Part shown: piece after piece, positions 16,742-26,195 of the stretch
Layout of the letters: each line of letters starts with the position of its first letter
Numbering within the stretch: position 1 is the stretch's first letter
Source of the DNA: Cytobacillus oceanisediminis 2691
GTDB lineage: Bacteria; Bacillota; Bacilli; Bacillales; Cytobacillaceae
Length of the DNA: 64,000 bases
Reading direction: 5' to 3'
Assembly (NCBI RefSeq): GCF_007678455.1
Contig: NZ_VEEP01000008.1
Span: forward strand, 207,413-271,412
Position numbers and translations under genes: made by a program
Notes under the pieces: model-generated
Told to the model about the DNA's origin: nothing
What the model saw: the letters and a program-made list of their open reading frames with translations, nothing else
Database searches by the model: none

Positions 16742-17980
16742 CTATAAAGTTTCTCCACCCAGCTTCATTGTTGTTTCTTGCAGCTGGCCGTTTCGGTAGT
16801 ACTTGACCTGCATATCGTCGCCGACCTTCTTTTTGTTATACAGATGCTTTCGCAAATCGACGACATCGCGAATTTCCTCGCCGTCCATTTCGACAATGAC
16901 ATCATATTCCTTCAGGCCAGCCTTGTCTGCCGGGGAATTCGGCTCAACGCCTCTGATTGCAACACCATAATTCACTTCCTTAGGAAGCTTCAATGTATTC
17001 TGTTGATGATAGGATGAAATCTCATTAACAGAAGCCAATTCGACGCCCATGAAAGGTCTTTTCACTTCACCTGTCTTCTCAAGGTCATCAATGATGGGAG
17101 CGGCGTAATTGATAGGAATCGATAATCCGATTCCTTCTACAGCACTCTGGGCAATTTTCATCGAGTTGATGCCAATGACCTGTCCCTCGATATTGATCAA
17201 GGCTCCTCCACTATTGCCAGGATTGATGGCTGCATCTGTCTGAAGCACTTCAGCCTGCCAGTCAGGTGTCCCGTCCTGGTTGACGTCGACCGGAATGGCA
17301 CGCTCCAGGCCTGAGATAATTCCCTGAGTAACGGATCCTGAAAAAGTAAGGCCCAGCGGATTTCCGATGGCGATGACGGGTTCACCAGGCTTCAGCTTCT
17401 CAGAATTCCCAAACTCAGCTACGACCTTTATTTGTTCCGCAGGCACTTCCAACACCGCCAGATCCGTCCAGATATCGCTTCCTAAAAGTTTGGCTGGGAT
17501 TTTTGTCCCATCGCTAAGGCTGACCTCAAGCTCAGAAGCCTCTGCTACTACATGGTGATTCGTGACAATATAGGCTTTGTCTCCTGCCTTTTTATAAACC
17601 ACGCCGGACCCTGTTCCGCCTGCTTCCTGGGTTTGTCCCCAGAAGTTTGTGCTTTCCTGGATATTCGTGATGCCTACAACCGCATCTCCGGCCTTGTCGA
17701 CAGCATCGGTAATCTGGGAATAAACATCAATCGAAACATTCTTTTTCGCAGTAATATCTTCTTTATCGTCTTCAGACTTCTGTTCATCTGTTACGGCTGA
17801 TTGATTATTTGGTTGAATCTTATATGGCAGCACATCCAAGTTCGATAACAGGGGAATCGAGAAAATCACCAATAACGCCCCAATGACTGCGCCTGCCAGG
17901 CTGGCCCAGAAAAAGCCGCCTTTCCTGCCGTTTTGCGGTTTATACCTGCCTTGATAATCCTGATCATCGTAATAACCCAA
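16742..17980 (-). CDS. htrC: Membrane-anchored HtrA-family serine protease
   Basis: The 412-residue DegP/HtrA protease (HtrC/YyxA position) has a short cytosolic tail, one membrane helix (about 24-46), a trypsin-like domain with catalytic H143 (TNHHVV), D173 (WTDLAVL) and S257 (GNSGGALIN), and one PDZ domain (about 310-405). It acts outside the membrane in quality control of secreted and cell-wall proteins. The start is TTG with GGTGG upstream. It lies downstream of the walRKHIJ genes in the same direction, as in B. subtilis, but a terminator-like hairpin separates it from walJ. Confidence 0.95.
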   Translation of the reverse strand: MGYYDDQDYQGRYKPQNGRKGGFFWASLAGAVIGALLVIFSIPLLSNLDVLPYKIQPNNQSAVTDEQKSEDDKEDITAKKNVSIDVYSQITDAVDKAGDAVVGITNIQESTNFWGQTQEAGGTGSGVVYKKAGDKAYIVTNHHVVAEASELEVSLSDGTKIPAKLLGSDIWTDLAVLEVPAEQIKVVAEFGNSEKLKPGEPVIAIGNPLGLTFSGSVTQGIISGLERAIPVDVNQDGTPDWQAEVLQTDAAINPGNSGGALINIEGQVIGINSMKIAQSAVEGIGLSIPINYAAPIIDDLEKTGEVKRPFMGVELASVNEISSYHQQNTLKLPKEVNYGVAIRGVEPNSPADKAGLKEYDVIVEMDGEEIRDVVDLRKHLYNKKKVGDDMQVKYYRNGQLQETTMKLGGETL

Positions 17981-18086
17981 TGTCCACCAACCCTTTCATT
18001 GACCAATAGATACAATCATTTTTATACAAAATATTATACTACCTGTCATGATAATTTCTAAATCATAAGCCTTTTTAAGAATTGAA

Positions 18087-18123
18087 AAAGGAGTAAAGAC
18101 GTTGTTCATGCCTTTACTCCTTT
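18087..18123 (-). terminator. Terminator after walJ
   Basis: AAAGGAGTAAAG and CTTTACTCCTTT form a perfect 12-bp stem with a 13-nt loop between walJ and htrC. It probably ends most transcripts of the wal operon. Confidence 0.75.
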
Positions 18124-18150
18124 ACCTATAAATCTATTTACATAAACGCT

Positions 18151-18945
18151 TTAAATGGCTGTTAGAGGCGTCGGAGTCTTTGGATCCGTGTCAATCAAAT
18201 CGAACTGTTCGCCTACAAGGATTCCCTTGCCCTCTAATGTTTGTGCGACTGACATCCTTGCAAGGTCCTTCATATTATTATCCTTGCTCAAATGGGCAAG
18301 ATAAATCCGTTTAGTTTGATCTCCTGCTACTTCGCTCATTGCGACTGCGGCATCCTCATTCGAAACATGGCCGTAATCACTCAGGATCCGCCGCTTGACG
18401 CTCCATGGATACCTTCCCATCCGCAGCATCTGGACATCATGGTTGCTCTCGAACACATACGCATCAGCATTCGAGATGATTCCCTTCATCCTGTCACTGA
18501 CATAGCCTGTATCAGTAATCAGCACCAATTTTTTGCCGTCTTTATGGAATACATAGAACATCGGCTCTGCTGCGTCATGTGAAACACCAAAAGATTCGAT
18601 GTCCAATCCGCCGAATGATTTGACACTTTCCATGTTAAAAGAAAACTTCTGGTCCAGCGGGACTTCCCCAATCAATCCGTCCATCGCTTTCCACGTTTTT
18701 TCATTCGCATAGATTGGCAGTTTATATTTACGGGCAACGATTCCTATGCCTTTTATATGATCGCTATGTTCATGCGTCACTAATATACCAGAGAGGTCTT
18801 TCATGTCGCGGCCGATTTGCTTGAATAAAGCCTCCATCTGTTTGCCGCTCAATCCGGCATCTACCAAAAAGGATTGGCCCTCCGTCTCCACATAGATCGC
18901 ATTTCCCGTACTCCCGCTGGCGAGAACACTAAAATGCAAACTCAT
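18151..18945 (-). CDS. walJ: WalJ (YycJ), MBL-fold hydrolase of the wal operon
   Basis: The 264-residue metallo-beta-lactamase-fold protein has the THEHSDH metal motif (about 58-64), D and H ligands in LVITDTG and SNHDVQ, and GHVSNEDA. It is likely a cytosolic phosphodiesterase or nuclease-like enzyme; in B. subtilis it has been linked to coordinating wall synthesis and division with replication. It starts 6 bp after walI with ribosome-binding site GGAGTGAAGAG. Confidence 0.95.
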   Translation of the reverse strand: MSLHFSVLASGSTGNAIYVETEGQSFLVDAGLSGKQMEALFKQIGRDMKDLSGILVTHEHSDHIKGIGIVARKYKLPIYANEKTWKAMDGLIGEVPLDQKFSFNMESVKSFGGLDIESFGVSHDAAEPMFYVFHKDGKKLVLITDTGYVSDRMKGIISNADAYVFESNHDVQMLRMGRYPWSVKRRILSDYGHVSNEDAAVAMSEVAGDQTKRIYLAHLSKDNNMKDLARMSVAQTLEGKGILVGEQFDLIDTDPKTPTPLTAI

Positions 18946-18951
18946 ATCTCT

Positions 18952-19746
18952 TCACTCCGTCGTTTTATTTTCTCCGTCTGTCAACGGGATGACCCGACCT
19001 TCGAATGCATGTACAAACAGGTTTTCCTTGCCGTTGACTTCAATTCTCCATGTCGGTGTTACTACAAGGGATGTTGGCAATGGAACAAGCGTGGAGTATC
19101 CCAATTTAACATCGGTAATCTTGCTCTTTGGCTTGATCAAGCCTTTTTTATATAAAGTTTCCAGCGCCCTTAATGGCGGCAGCAATTCCTCTGCATCCGA
19201 CAGTTCATCGATGATTTCCAAATACGTCTGTTTATACGAAGTCACTTCATTATCTTTATTGAAAAAGAAAGTTAATTTTGCATTGCTGTTATAGTAAAAC
19301 GTTTTGCTGTCATATTCCTGGTAATACGTAATTGTCCCGTCCTCATCATTTTTGCTCCAGAACTTATACTGTTCACCAGCAAAGATATTCTCTTTCATAA
19401 AGGCAGACAGTTCGGCTGGCTGGAACTTGGTCGTCAGTTTCACTTGCTTTTCGAGTTTGGCTTCAATTGATGTACCATCCCCGAGATTTATGGATTGTCC
19501 CTTGATCTTCGCCATTTCCTCCGTCGTGAATACCTTGGTTCTTACACTTAGATACTGTTCTTTCTTTTTCGTCTCAGGGAGTTCACCATAAGTGATATCA
19601 TCATTCTTCAACTTTTCCTCAAGTGTCGCTTCCTTGGGTATTTCATACTGGGCAGCATCCCTAGTATTCATGAACTGATATACAAGGTAAACATCAAGGA
19701 CGAGGAATGTCAGAATAAAGATGGTTTTGATCCTACTCCAATCCAT
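18952..19746 (-). CDS. walI: WalI (YycI), membrane regulator of WalK
   Basis: The 264-residue protein has one N-terminal membrane helix (IKTIFILTFLVLDVYLVYQF) and an extracytoplasmic YycI domain. With WalH it binds and restrains the sensor kinase WalK at the membrane. Its ATG lies 14 bp inside the walH end, after GGAGGAATTG, indicating coupled translation. Confidence 0.94.
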   Translation of the reverse strand: MDWSRIKTIFILTFLVLDVYLVYQFMNTRDAAQYEIPKEATLEEKLKNDDITYGELPETKKKEQYLSVRTKVFTTEEMAKIKGQSINLGDGTSIEAKLEKQVKLTTKFQPAELSAFMKENIFAGEQYKFWSKNDEDGTITYYQEYDSKTFYYNSNAKLTFFFNKDNEVTSYKQTYLEIIDELSDAEELLPPLRALETLYKKGLIKPKSKITDVKLGYSTLVPLPTSLVVTPTWRIEVNGKENLFVHAFEGRVIPLTDGENKTTE

Positions 19747-21046
19747 TATTCAATTCCTCCTCCCATATCAGCTGCCGCCATTCCTGATCGTATAAGTAAA
19801 ACCATCCCGGTTCCAGCAGAATCACTTGATCCCCCGGCCCTTGTGTCATATAGTAACCCGGCATCATATTCTGCAGCAAAGCTGGTTTAAAATCTTTTTT
19901 TCGCTGAAGATAATCAAGTGCCTGATAACCAGATGGCAGTGTTTTCGTTACGACTTCCGGATTTAAAGGGAGCTCCAGGTGGAATCCAGGGCGTACATAT
20001 CGGCTGATTTCCGATTGCCTCCACTGCTGGTAAATCTCCGACATGCCGATCTGATTGAACACAGGATATCCTTCCTTGCTGTACAGACGAAAAAGGACAT
20101 TCTGGCTAAAATCGTCCTTATACACGTAACGGTACGATTCCGTCCAGCCGCCATGCTCGTTAACAAACTCAATGCTTTTCTGTAAAACATTGTTCGTACC
20201 GATGACCGAATCCCCACTCCGGACAGGATTCACATAGTTAATCATATTTGTTTGCGTATCCACAATCATTTTGCTGGCATCATCGGTATATTCCTCAATG
20301 CCATCTACCACGCTTCGCTGTACAAAGCTTGGATCCGTGAAAAGAGCTTCTTTGAACAGGTCTGAATCCAGAGGATTTTGATAATAAGTGTGCATGACCA
20401 TCTCAACTTTTTCAGTTGGTAAATAGATCTTCTTGATATCAGATACCGTATAAAGGAAATACGGAGTCAGCCTTCTGGCAGACTCATAGAATTTGTCAGT
20501 AAAATCATTTATATAGGTCGGACTGACATTGCTGACATAGACTTCCTGGTTTTTTTGCGAATAAAAGTAGACAATTCCTTCCTGCTTTTGCTGTGTCTCG
20601 GAATTGATGATAATGCGGTCGAAATCAAATTTCGGGATATCCTTTTCGTTAATATTCAATACCCTTTTATAGAGTTCGATAGGCACCTCATCTGGAAAAA
20701 TTATTTCGGTGTTGTCCCCCTGGACGATTTTCTCATTAAATTCAGTGACCCGTCCAGGATACTTTTCGACATCAAAATACTTCCACTTTGCAATAACACC
20801 AATAACCCCATCAATATAAGCATTATCCACAGAACCAAACTGCTTGCCGCCCACATGATAAATAACCTGATGTGGCTTGACTATTTTCTTCAGTTCCTTC
20901 TGAGTGGCTATATTCACTTCTTCTACCGTCCTTTGATTATTGACTAGCTCATAGGCCGGCTGATAAGTCCAGATATTCCATGTTAAAAAACCACTTAATG
21001 CTACGAGAAATGTTAAAATAACAGTTTTTATATTTTCATATGTCAT
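19733..21046 (-). CDS. walH: WalH (YycH), membrane regulator of WalK
   Basis: This protein of about 437 residues has one N-terminal helix (IKTVILTFLVALSGFLTW) and a large extracytoplasmic YycH domain. It acts with WalI to tune WalK. The frame opens at TTG 21052, but the ATG at 21046 overlaps the walK stop as ATGA and is the natural start. Confidence 0.94.
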   Translation of the reverse strand: MTYENIKTVILTFLVALSGFLTWNIWTYQPAYELVNNQRTVEEVNIATQKELKKIVKPHQVIYHVGGKQFGSVDNAYIDGVIGVIAKWKYFDVEKYPGRVTEFNEKIVQGDNTEIIFPDEVPIELYKRVLNINEKDIPKFDFDRIIINSETQQKQEGIVYFYSQKNQEVYVSNVSPTYINDFTDKFYESARRLTPYFLYTVSDIKKIYLPTEKVEMVMHTYYQNPLDSDLFKEALFTDPSFVQRSVVDGIEEYTDDASKMIVDTQTNMINYVNPVRSGDSVIGTNNVLQKSIEFVNEHGGWTESYRYVYKDDFSQNVLFRLYSKEGYPVFNQIGMSEIYQQWRQSEISRYVRPGFHLELPLNPEVVTKTLPSGYQALDYLQRKKDFKPALLQNMMPGYYMTQGPGDQVILLEPGWFYLYDQEWRQLIWEEELNNGLE

Positions 21047-22872
21047 GACCAATCATCCTCTGCACTCCGGTCATAAGGAAGAGTGAACTGAACGGTTGTT
21101 CCTTTCCCTTCCACACTGTCCGCCCATATCTTTCCTCCGTGGGCATTGACCATTTCCTTGGCAATCGCCAGTCCAAGACCGGTTCCGCCAAGTTTTCGTG
21201 TCCTGGCCTTATCGACTCGGTAGAAACGATCAAAAATCTTATCAAGATTATCCTTAGGAATGCCGACACCTTCATCTGAGATACTTGCGACAATCTGATC
21301 ATCCAGTTCTTTTACCTTGAATGTAATCGTCCCGCCCTCTGGTGAGTATTTCATTGCATTGGAAATGATATTGTCCAGTACCTGGGTGATTTTGTCTTCG
21401 TCTATTTCTACGAAAATGGCTTCACTGGGTAATTCCCTTACAAAGGCTACATTTTGTTCCTTTGTCATTTCAAACCGATCAATGATTCGGTTAAAGAACA
21501 CCGGAAAGTCCACCCACTCTTTTGAAAGACGGTAATCCACACTGTCCAGCTTGGAAAGCTGCAGCAAATCGTTAACCAGACGGATCATCCGCTCTGTTTC
21601 TCCTCTGGTGGTCTCCAGGAAGTTCGGGGCAATCTCCTCATCACGCCATGCACCATCAGCCAATGCCTCCAAATAACTGCGCATAGTTGTCAGCGGAGTC
21701 CGCAATTCATGGGATACATTCGCAACGAATTCCCGTCTTTCCATATCGATTTTTTCTTGTTCAGTAACATCATAAAGAACCGCAATCAATCCATTTACAA
21801 AGCCGCTTTCCTTCTGGATAACCGAAAAATTCGCACGAAGGATAAATGGTTTACGTTTCGTACTGTAATCAAGGATGATAGAGTCTTTTTCCTGAAGCAA
21901 ATCTTCAAAGCTATAATTTTCATCCAATCCAAGTACGGAAACCAAAGGCTGTGAAAGCACTGTTTCACGTGAAACACCCAGCATTTGCTCAGCAGGATCA
22001 TTGATCAGGATGATCCGCCCTTTGCGGTCCGTTGAAATGACGCCATCCGTCATATAGGAAATAACGGAGCTGAGCTTTCTTTTCTCGCCTTCCGTAGTGG
22101 CCTGAGCCTCCTGCAGCTTCTTCGTCAGATTGTTAAAAGTAATCGCGAGTTGACCAATTTCATCGTAGCCATAAACTTTAACCTTCCTGGAAAAATTACC
22201 GCGTGTCATCGCCAGTGCCTGCTTGCGCATATCGGATATCGGCCTGGTGATTGTTTGTGCCAGTAAGATTCCCAGAATAGCTGTGAAAATCAGAGCGATC
22301 GCCGTTCCGGTAGCAAGGATTTTATTGATATCATTCATCTGTTTAAAAATATTATCAATCCTCGCCACAAGGTAGACCGCACCAATTGCTTCACTGTTAT
22401 GCATGATAGGTGTGGATAGTACCCAAACTCTCTTATTCGATTTTGGGTCCCACTGGATGACATCTTCATCTTCTTCAAAGATGATCGAACGCTTAATCTT
22501 GACATCAGGTGTTCTTTGGCCAACCAGCCCCTGATTGCTAGTGCTTGATGTTCCAAGTATTTTGAAACTGCTGCCGTCAATTACCCGGATTTCAGAAATA
22601 TCATTGGTCTTATTATAATCACTTAATATTTGCCTAATTGCTTCCTCTTTCGTGGGATCTTCCTTCCCGCGTTCCTTGACCATTTCCTCCTGGAGATCAT
22701 AGACCAGCAGGTCCACTCGGGATTTTACAGATTCCTGGTAATTGGTCATTAAGGTCGTCTCGAGCTTGCGGACAAAATAAACTCCGATGATCTGCATCGC
22801 CACGAGAATAAGCAGGACATATATAAGCACAAATTTAAGGTGTATGGAGCGAAAAAAACCGACTTTTTTCAT
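21043..22872 (-). CDS. walK: Cell-wall sensor histidine kinase WalK
   Basis: The 609-residue essential kinase has TM1 (about 9-30), an extracellular sensor domain, TM2 (about 185-205), HAMP, a PAS domain (SVISYMTDGVISTDRKGRI, about 265-285), HisKA with phosphorylated His in NVSHELRTPL (H388) and HATPase_c with N, G1 (SDEGVGIPKD) and G2 (GTGLGLAIAK) boxes. It phosphorylates WalR to adjust peptidoglycan hydrolase genes. A perfect parS site is embedded in the coding sequence. Confidence 0.98.
   Translation of the reverse strand: MKKVGFFRSIHLKFVLIYVLLILVAMQIIGVYFVRKLETTLMTNYQESVKSRVDLLVYDLQEEMVKERGKEDPTKEEAIRQILSDYNKTNDISEIRVIDGSSFKILGTSSTSNQGLVGQRTPDVKIKRSIIFEEDEDVIQWDPKSNKRVWVLSTPIMHNSEAIGAVYLVARIDNIFKQMNDINKILATGTAIALIFTAILGILLAQTITRPISDMRKQALAMTRGNFSRKVKVYGYDEIGQLAITFNNLTKKLQEAQATTEGEKRKLSSVISYMTDGVISTDRKGRIILINDPAEQMLGVSRETVLSQPLVSVLGLDENYSFEDLLQEKDSIILDYSTKRKPFILRANFSVIQKESGFVNGLIAVLYDVTEQEKIDMERREFVANVSHELRTPLTTMRSYLEALADGAWRDEEIAPNFLETTRGETERMIRLVNDLLQLSKLDSVDYRLSKEWVDFPVFFNRIIDRFEMTKEQNVAFVRELPSEAIFVEIDEDKITQVLDNIISNAMKYSPEGGTITFKVKELDDQIVASISDEGVGIPKDNLDKIFDRFYRVDKARTRKLGGTGLGLAIAKEMVNAHGGKIWADSVEGKGTTVQFTLPYDRSAEDDWS
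21961..21976. promoter_or_regulatory. parS site inside walK
   Basis: TGTTTCACGTGAAACA, a perfect 16-bp palindrome, matches the Spo0J-binding consensus TGTTNCACGTGAAACA. It lies about 30 kb from oriC, where Spo0J would load and spread and recruit SMC. Confidence 0.92.
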
Positions 22873-22880
22873 CCCTGTTC

Positions 22881-23591
22881 TTACTCCTGCTCAGAGTTTC
22901 TTAAATAGTAGCCTACTCCTCGTCTTGTCACGATCCACGTTGGATGACTAGGATTATCTTCGATTTTTTCACGAAGACGTCTTACAGTAACGTCAACGGT
23001 ACGAACGTCGCCATAATAATCATAACCCCAAACCGTTTGAAGAAGATGCTCCCTCGTCATGACTTGTCCAATATGCTTGGCAAGATAATGGAGCAGTTCG
23101 AATTCACGATGCGTCAATTCAATTGTTTCTCCTCGTTTGGAAACAACGTAAGCATCAGGATGGATCGTCAAAGAACCGACACTAATTTCATTTGATTCCT
23201 CTTGCTCATCCTCTTTGACTGCATTCGCCTGGTGGCGGCGAAGATTCGCTTTTACCCTTGCAATCAATTCTCTCGTGCTGAACGGCTTCGTGACATAATC
23301 ATCCGCTCCAAGCTCAAGGCCGAGAACCTTATCGATCTCTGAATCCTTGGCCGTCAACATGATAATTGGCATCTCATACTTCTTGCGGACTTCGCGGCAG
23401 ACTTCCATGCCATCGCGCAAAGGCAGCATGATATCAAGCAGGATCAAATCAGGCTGTACTTCCTCGACCATTTCAACTGCCTGATTTCCATCATATGCAC
23501 AGTAAACATCGTAACCTTCCTTTTTTAAATTGAACTGCAGGATATCTGCAATTGGTTTCTCATCATCTACAACCAGAATTTTCTTCTCCAT
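22881..23591 (-). CDS. walR: Response regulator WalR
   Basis: This 236-residue OmpR/PhoB-type regulator has a receiver domain with acidic pocket DDE (9-11), phosphorylated D53 (LLLDIMLP) and K103 region (DDYVTKPFS), and a winged-helix DNA-binding domain (about 135-232). It is the first gene of walRKHIJ, 8 bp before walK. It controls wall hydrolases by binding TGTWAH direct repeats; one such site lies upstream of the adjacent M23 gene. Confidence 0.98.
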   Translation of the reverse strand: MEKKILVVDDEKPIADILQFNLKKEGYDVYCAYDGNQAVEMVEEVQPDLILLDIMLPLRDGMEVCREVRKKYEMPIIMLTAKDSEIDKVLGLELGADDYVTKPFSTRELIARVKANLRRHQANAVKEDEQEESNEISVGSLTIHPDAYVVSKRGETIELTHREFELLHYLAKHIGQVMTREHLLQTVWGYDYYGDVRTVDVTVRRLREKIEDNPSHPTWIVTRRGVGYYLRNSEQE

Positions 23592-23805
23592 ACCAATTCT
23601 CCTTTTAAAAACATATTATCATTCGTATATGAAAAATCTTCTCTTTTTTAAAAATGCTATCTTATCTATTTTACTGTAAAACAGAGAAAAACTGAATTTT
23701 TCTGTTATACAACTTCTATTCTTCTCTTCCCAATTGTACCAATCCTGCCCATAACATTAAAATAACTGGCTTATATCCGTACTATACCAAAGAGGGACCT
23801 GTAAT

Positions 23806-23839
23806 AAAAAAAGTCTCTAGTTTGGCTAGAGACTTTTTT
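23806..23839 (-). terminator. Terminator of the M23 endopeptidase gene
   Basis: AAAAAGTCTCTAG and CTAGAGACTTTTTT form a near-perfect stem with a TTTGG loop. Confidence 0.85.
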
Positions 23840-23850
23840 ATGTTTCAATT

Positions 23851-25338
23851 TTATCTGCTTAATTTAGACAACGGGTCAATAATCCTGCCGTTTTGATAAA
23901 CTTCAAAATGAAGATGGATACCAGTGGAGTTTCCGGTTCTTCCCATAACACCGATTTGTGAACCGCGAGCAACTGTCTGACCTACGTTTACAGAGATGGA
24001 TGCAAGGTGAGCATACATAGTACGGTAGCCGTTATTGTGATCGACAATGATTTTATTGCCATATCCATCGCCCTTGTTACCAGCATATACTACGGTTCCG
24101 TTATCCGCTGCCTTGATTGTGTAATTACTCGGCCTAGCGATATCGATACCTTTGTGCATCCTGCTCCAGCGGTAACCCTGACGGCTTGAGATGTAACCGC
24201 CATTCGTCGGCCATGCAAATGTACCGTCTCCACGGGAAGGCATAACCTTGGTTCCTTTGACGATAACTTCCTTCACAGGCTCCTCAAGTACAGATTCTTT
24301 GATGACTTCCTTCTTGATTACCCTGCCATTTTGTTCAGTCAGTGAGTAGGTGATGCCCTTCATACCAACTTTGCCTTCCTGCTTCTTCTTAGTATCACCC
24401 TTAGGCATTGCAGGATCTTCAATGACTTCTTTTTCGAAAGCCACTTCTTCCTTAGCATATACCTGACGGTCGACAACCACTTCAACGAAAGGCTTTAAAA
24501 CAGTTACATTCAGCTCTTGACCAGGCTTAAGGACGGAATTTTCATCCAACCCTTTATTTAATGAAAGCAACTGGGCAAGCTCCAGATTGTGGTCACTTGC
24601 AATGCTTCCCAATACATCTCCTTCTTTAACCCGATACTTCTGTTCTTCAAGAGTACCTTTTTTAAGTAGCTCTACAGCTTCCTTAACAGAAAGTATCTTC
24701 TCAGGAGCAACTTTTTCTTTTGATTGTGAAACTTCCTGGGTAAAACTAGCGTCTAATAAACGAGTTTCATTTTCTTTTACTTCGGGTAATGGTAGATTAG
24801 GAGAATTTTTTTTACTCTCCACTTCAGCCAACTCTTCTTTGGTAATGTATTCAAGCATTAAGGTTTTGAGTACTTCATCAGCTGCTTCCTGGTCTTTTAG
24901 ATAAGCAACAGGTTTGTCACCAATCACTAAAGCTGAAGCATCTGCCTGGACATTAATCTGGCTCTTAAGTTCAGCCAATACTTCACTTGTATTGGAGTCT
25001 TTTGCAGAACTGAACACTTGCTCAGGAATATAAGATACATCTACCCCTAGATCGACATCCAGGTCCGCATAATCCTTCTTGGCAGCTGCTAACTCAGCTT
25101 CAACCAGTTTCTCCACTTGCGTTTTGTCTGCTACAGTTCCTACAAATTTATCATTTACATATACGTAAAATACGGTCGTTGTTGTTAATTTAGATTCTGC
25201 CGCATGTGCCGCATTTCCCGCACCAAAAGACAATGCAGCTACAGTAACCGCAGCCATGATTGACTTTTTTATTGCTGGCTTCATCTCTTTAGATGTTTTG
25301 CCGGCAAGATTGGACAGCCTATGTTTTAAATTATTCAT
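23851..25338 (-). CDS. Secreted M23 peptidoglycan endopeptidase with LysM and G5 domains
   Basis: This 495-residue exported wall hydrolase has a signal peptide (KKSIMAAVTVAALSFGAGNAAHA), a LysM domain (YRVKEGDVLGSIASDHNLE to LKPGQELNV), a G5-like segment and a C-terminal peptidase M23 domain with zinc ligands in MHKGIDIA and HLHFEV. It would cut peptide cross-links of peptidoglycan. The frame opens at 25365, but the ATG at 25338 has AGGAGGATC upstream. It lies directly before walR, and a WalR-type box upstream suggests control by that system. Confidence 0.93.
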   Translation of the reverse strand: MNNLKHRLSNLAGKTSKEMKPAIKKSIMAAVTVAALSFGAGNAAHAAESKLTTTTVFYVYVNDKFVGTVADKTQVEKLVEAELAAAKKDYADLDVDLGVDVSYIPEQVFSSAKDSNTSEVLAELKSQINVQADASALVIGDKPVAYLKDQEAADEVLKTLMLEYITKEELAEVESKKNSPNLPLPEVKENETRLLDASFTQEVSQSKEKVAPEKILSVKEAVELLKKGTLEEQKYRVKEGDVLGSIASDHNLELAQLLSLNKGLDENSVLKPGQELNVTVLKPFVEVVVDRQVYAKEEVAFEKEVIEDPAMPKGDTKKKQEGKVGMKGITYSLTEQNGRVIKKEVIKESVLEEPVKEVIVKGTKVMPSRGDGTFAWPTNGGYISSRQGYRWSRMHKGIDIARPSNYTIKAADNGTVVYAGNKGDGYGNKIIVDHNNGYRTMYAHLASISVNVGQTVARGSQIGVMGRTGNSTGIHLHFEVYQNGRIIDPLSKLSR

Positions 25339-25665
25339 CCTGATCCTCCTACAACGGTCAAACACTATTAGTCTAGTTCTATATAACTATTATCTGATAA
25401 TTGTACCTTTATACTTTACCATATAATGTCTCGCAGGGAAGATTAGTCTTCATTATGTAACAAAAATGTATAATAGCTGACATTTTATTACGTTTTTTGT
25501 CAGATAAATGCCATTTTGTATCGATCTATTTTCCTATCTTCCACGCGCAAAATAAGCCAAAAACCTAGTAATATCGGGGTATTCCCCTACTTTTGAATGA
25601 AAGTTTTTGAACCTTCTTGTTAAATCCAATACAAACATGTTAATAATAGGAAGATTACCGACTTT

Positions 25666-25682
25666 ATTACAAAAGTATTACA
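25666..25682 (-). promoter_or_regulatory. WalR-type binding site upstream of the M23 gene
   Basis: On the minus strand TGTAAT-ACTTT-TGTAAT matches the WalR consensus TGTWAH-N5-TGTWAH exactly. A second, 11-of-12 match (TGTAAC-AAAAA-TGTATA) lies on the plus strand at 25456-25472. The first is ~330 bp and the second ~120 bp from the M23 start. Confidence 0.5.
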
Positions 25683-25720
25683 AAAAAAGAGAGCATGTCT
25701 TTAGACACGCTCCCTTTTTT
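25682..25720 (-). terminator. Terminator of the tRNA cluster
   Basis: GGGAGCGTGTC and GACATGCTCTC (minus strand) form a stem with a TAAA loop and one mismatch, followed by seven T. Confidence 0.85.
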
Positions 25721-25722
25721 AA

Positions 25723-25795
25723 TGGCTCAGGACGGAATCGAACCGCCGACACAAGGATTTTCAGTCCTTTGCTCTACCGACTGAGCTACTGAGCC
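25723..25795 (-). tRNA. tRNA-Phe (GAA)
   Basis: This is a full 73-nt cloverleaf: acceptor GGCTCAG/CTGAGCC, D arm GCTC..GAGC, anticodon stem AAGGA/TCCTT with loop CTGAAAA (anticodon GAA) and T loop TTCGATT. CCA is not encoded. It is the last of three tRNA genes on the minus strand. Confidence 0.97.
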
Positions 25796-25832
25796 AAGAT
25801 GATATTATGTTCCCTAAACTATGTGTTGATTA

Positions 25833-25933
25833 AGTCCTTTGCTCGAATGACCTTCCGGTCTTTCTCGCAGGTTGCCGCTGGAGCTTAGTCGAGGATGTGA
25901 GCAACCTGCTCTACCGACTGAGCTACTGAGCCA
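25833..25933 (-). pseudogene. Broken tRNA-Phe: 5' half plus 62-bp insert plus anticodon-stem stub
   Basis: On the minus strand, 25933-25907 equals the first part of tRNA-Phe through GGTAGAGCA. A 62-bp segment (25906-25845) follows, with stem GGTTGC/GCAACC and a second small hairpin GACC-GGAA-GGTC. Then comes GAGCAAAGGACT (25844-25833), which repeats GAGCA and continues into the tRNA-Phe anticodon stem. The rest of the tRNA is missing. The repeated GAGCA looks like a 5-bp target duplication. Confidence 0.7.
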
Positions 25934-25963
25934 TAATACTATTCAATTAAATATGTAATAAGG

Positions 25964-26035
25964 TGACCCCTACGGGATTCGAACCCGTGTTACCGCCGTG
26001 AAAGGGCGGTGTCTTAACCGCTTGACCAAGGGGCC
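25964..26035 (-). tRNA. tRNA-Glu (TTC)
   Basis: A 72-nt cloverleaf has an acceptor starting GGCCCCT, anticodon stem CCGCC/GGCGG with loop CTTTCAC (anticodon TTC) and T loop TTCGAAT. CC but not the final A of CCA follows. Confidence 0.97.
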
Positions 26036-26076
26036 ATATAAAAATAGCAACCAAAATGATTGACCTGAAAAAGCAA

Positions 26077-26152
26077 TGGTGAGCCATGAAGGACTCGAAC
26101 CTTCGACCCTCTGATTAAAAGTCAGATGCTCTACCGACTGAGCTAATGGCTC
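26077..26152 (-). tRNA. tRNA-Lys (TTT), CCA encoded
   Basis: The cloverleaf has acceptor GAGCCAT/ATGGCTC, anticodon stem TCTGA/TCAGA with loop CTTTTAA (anticodon TTT) and T loop TTCGAGT. CCA is encoded at 26079-26077. It is the first intact gene of the cluster. Confidence 0.97.
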
Positions 26153-26195
26153 GCTATATAATCTTACTCCCATAACTGGGTTGGAGGTGGAACCT

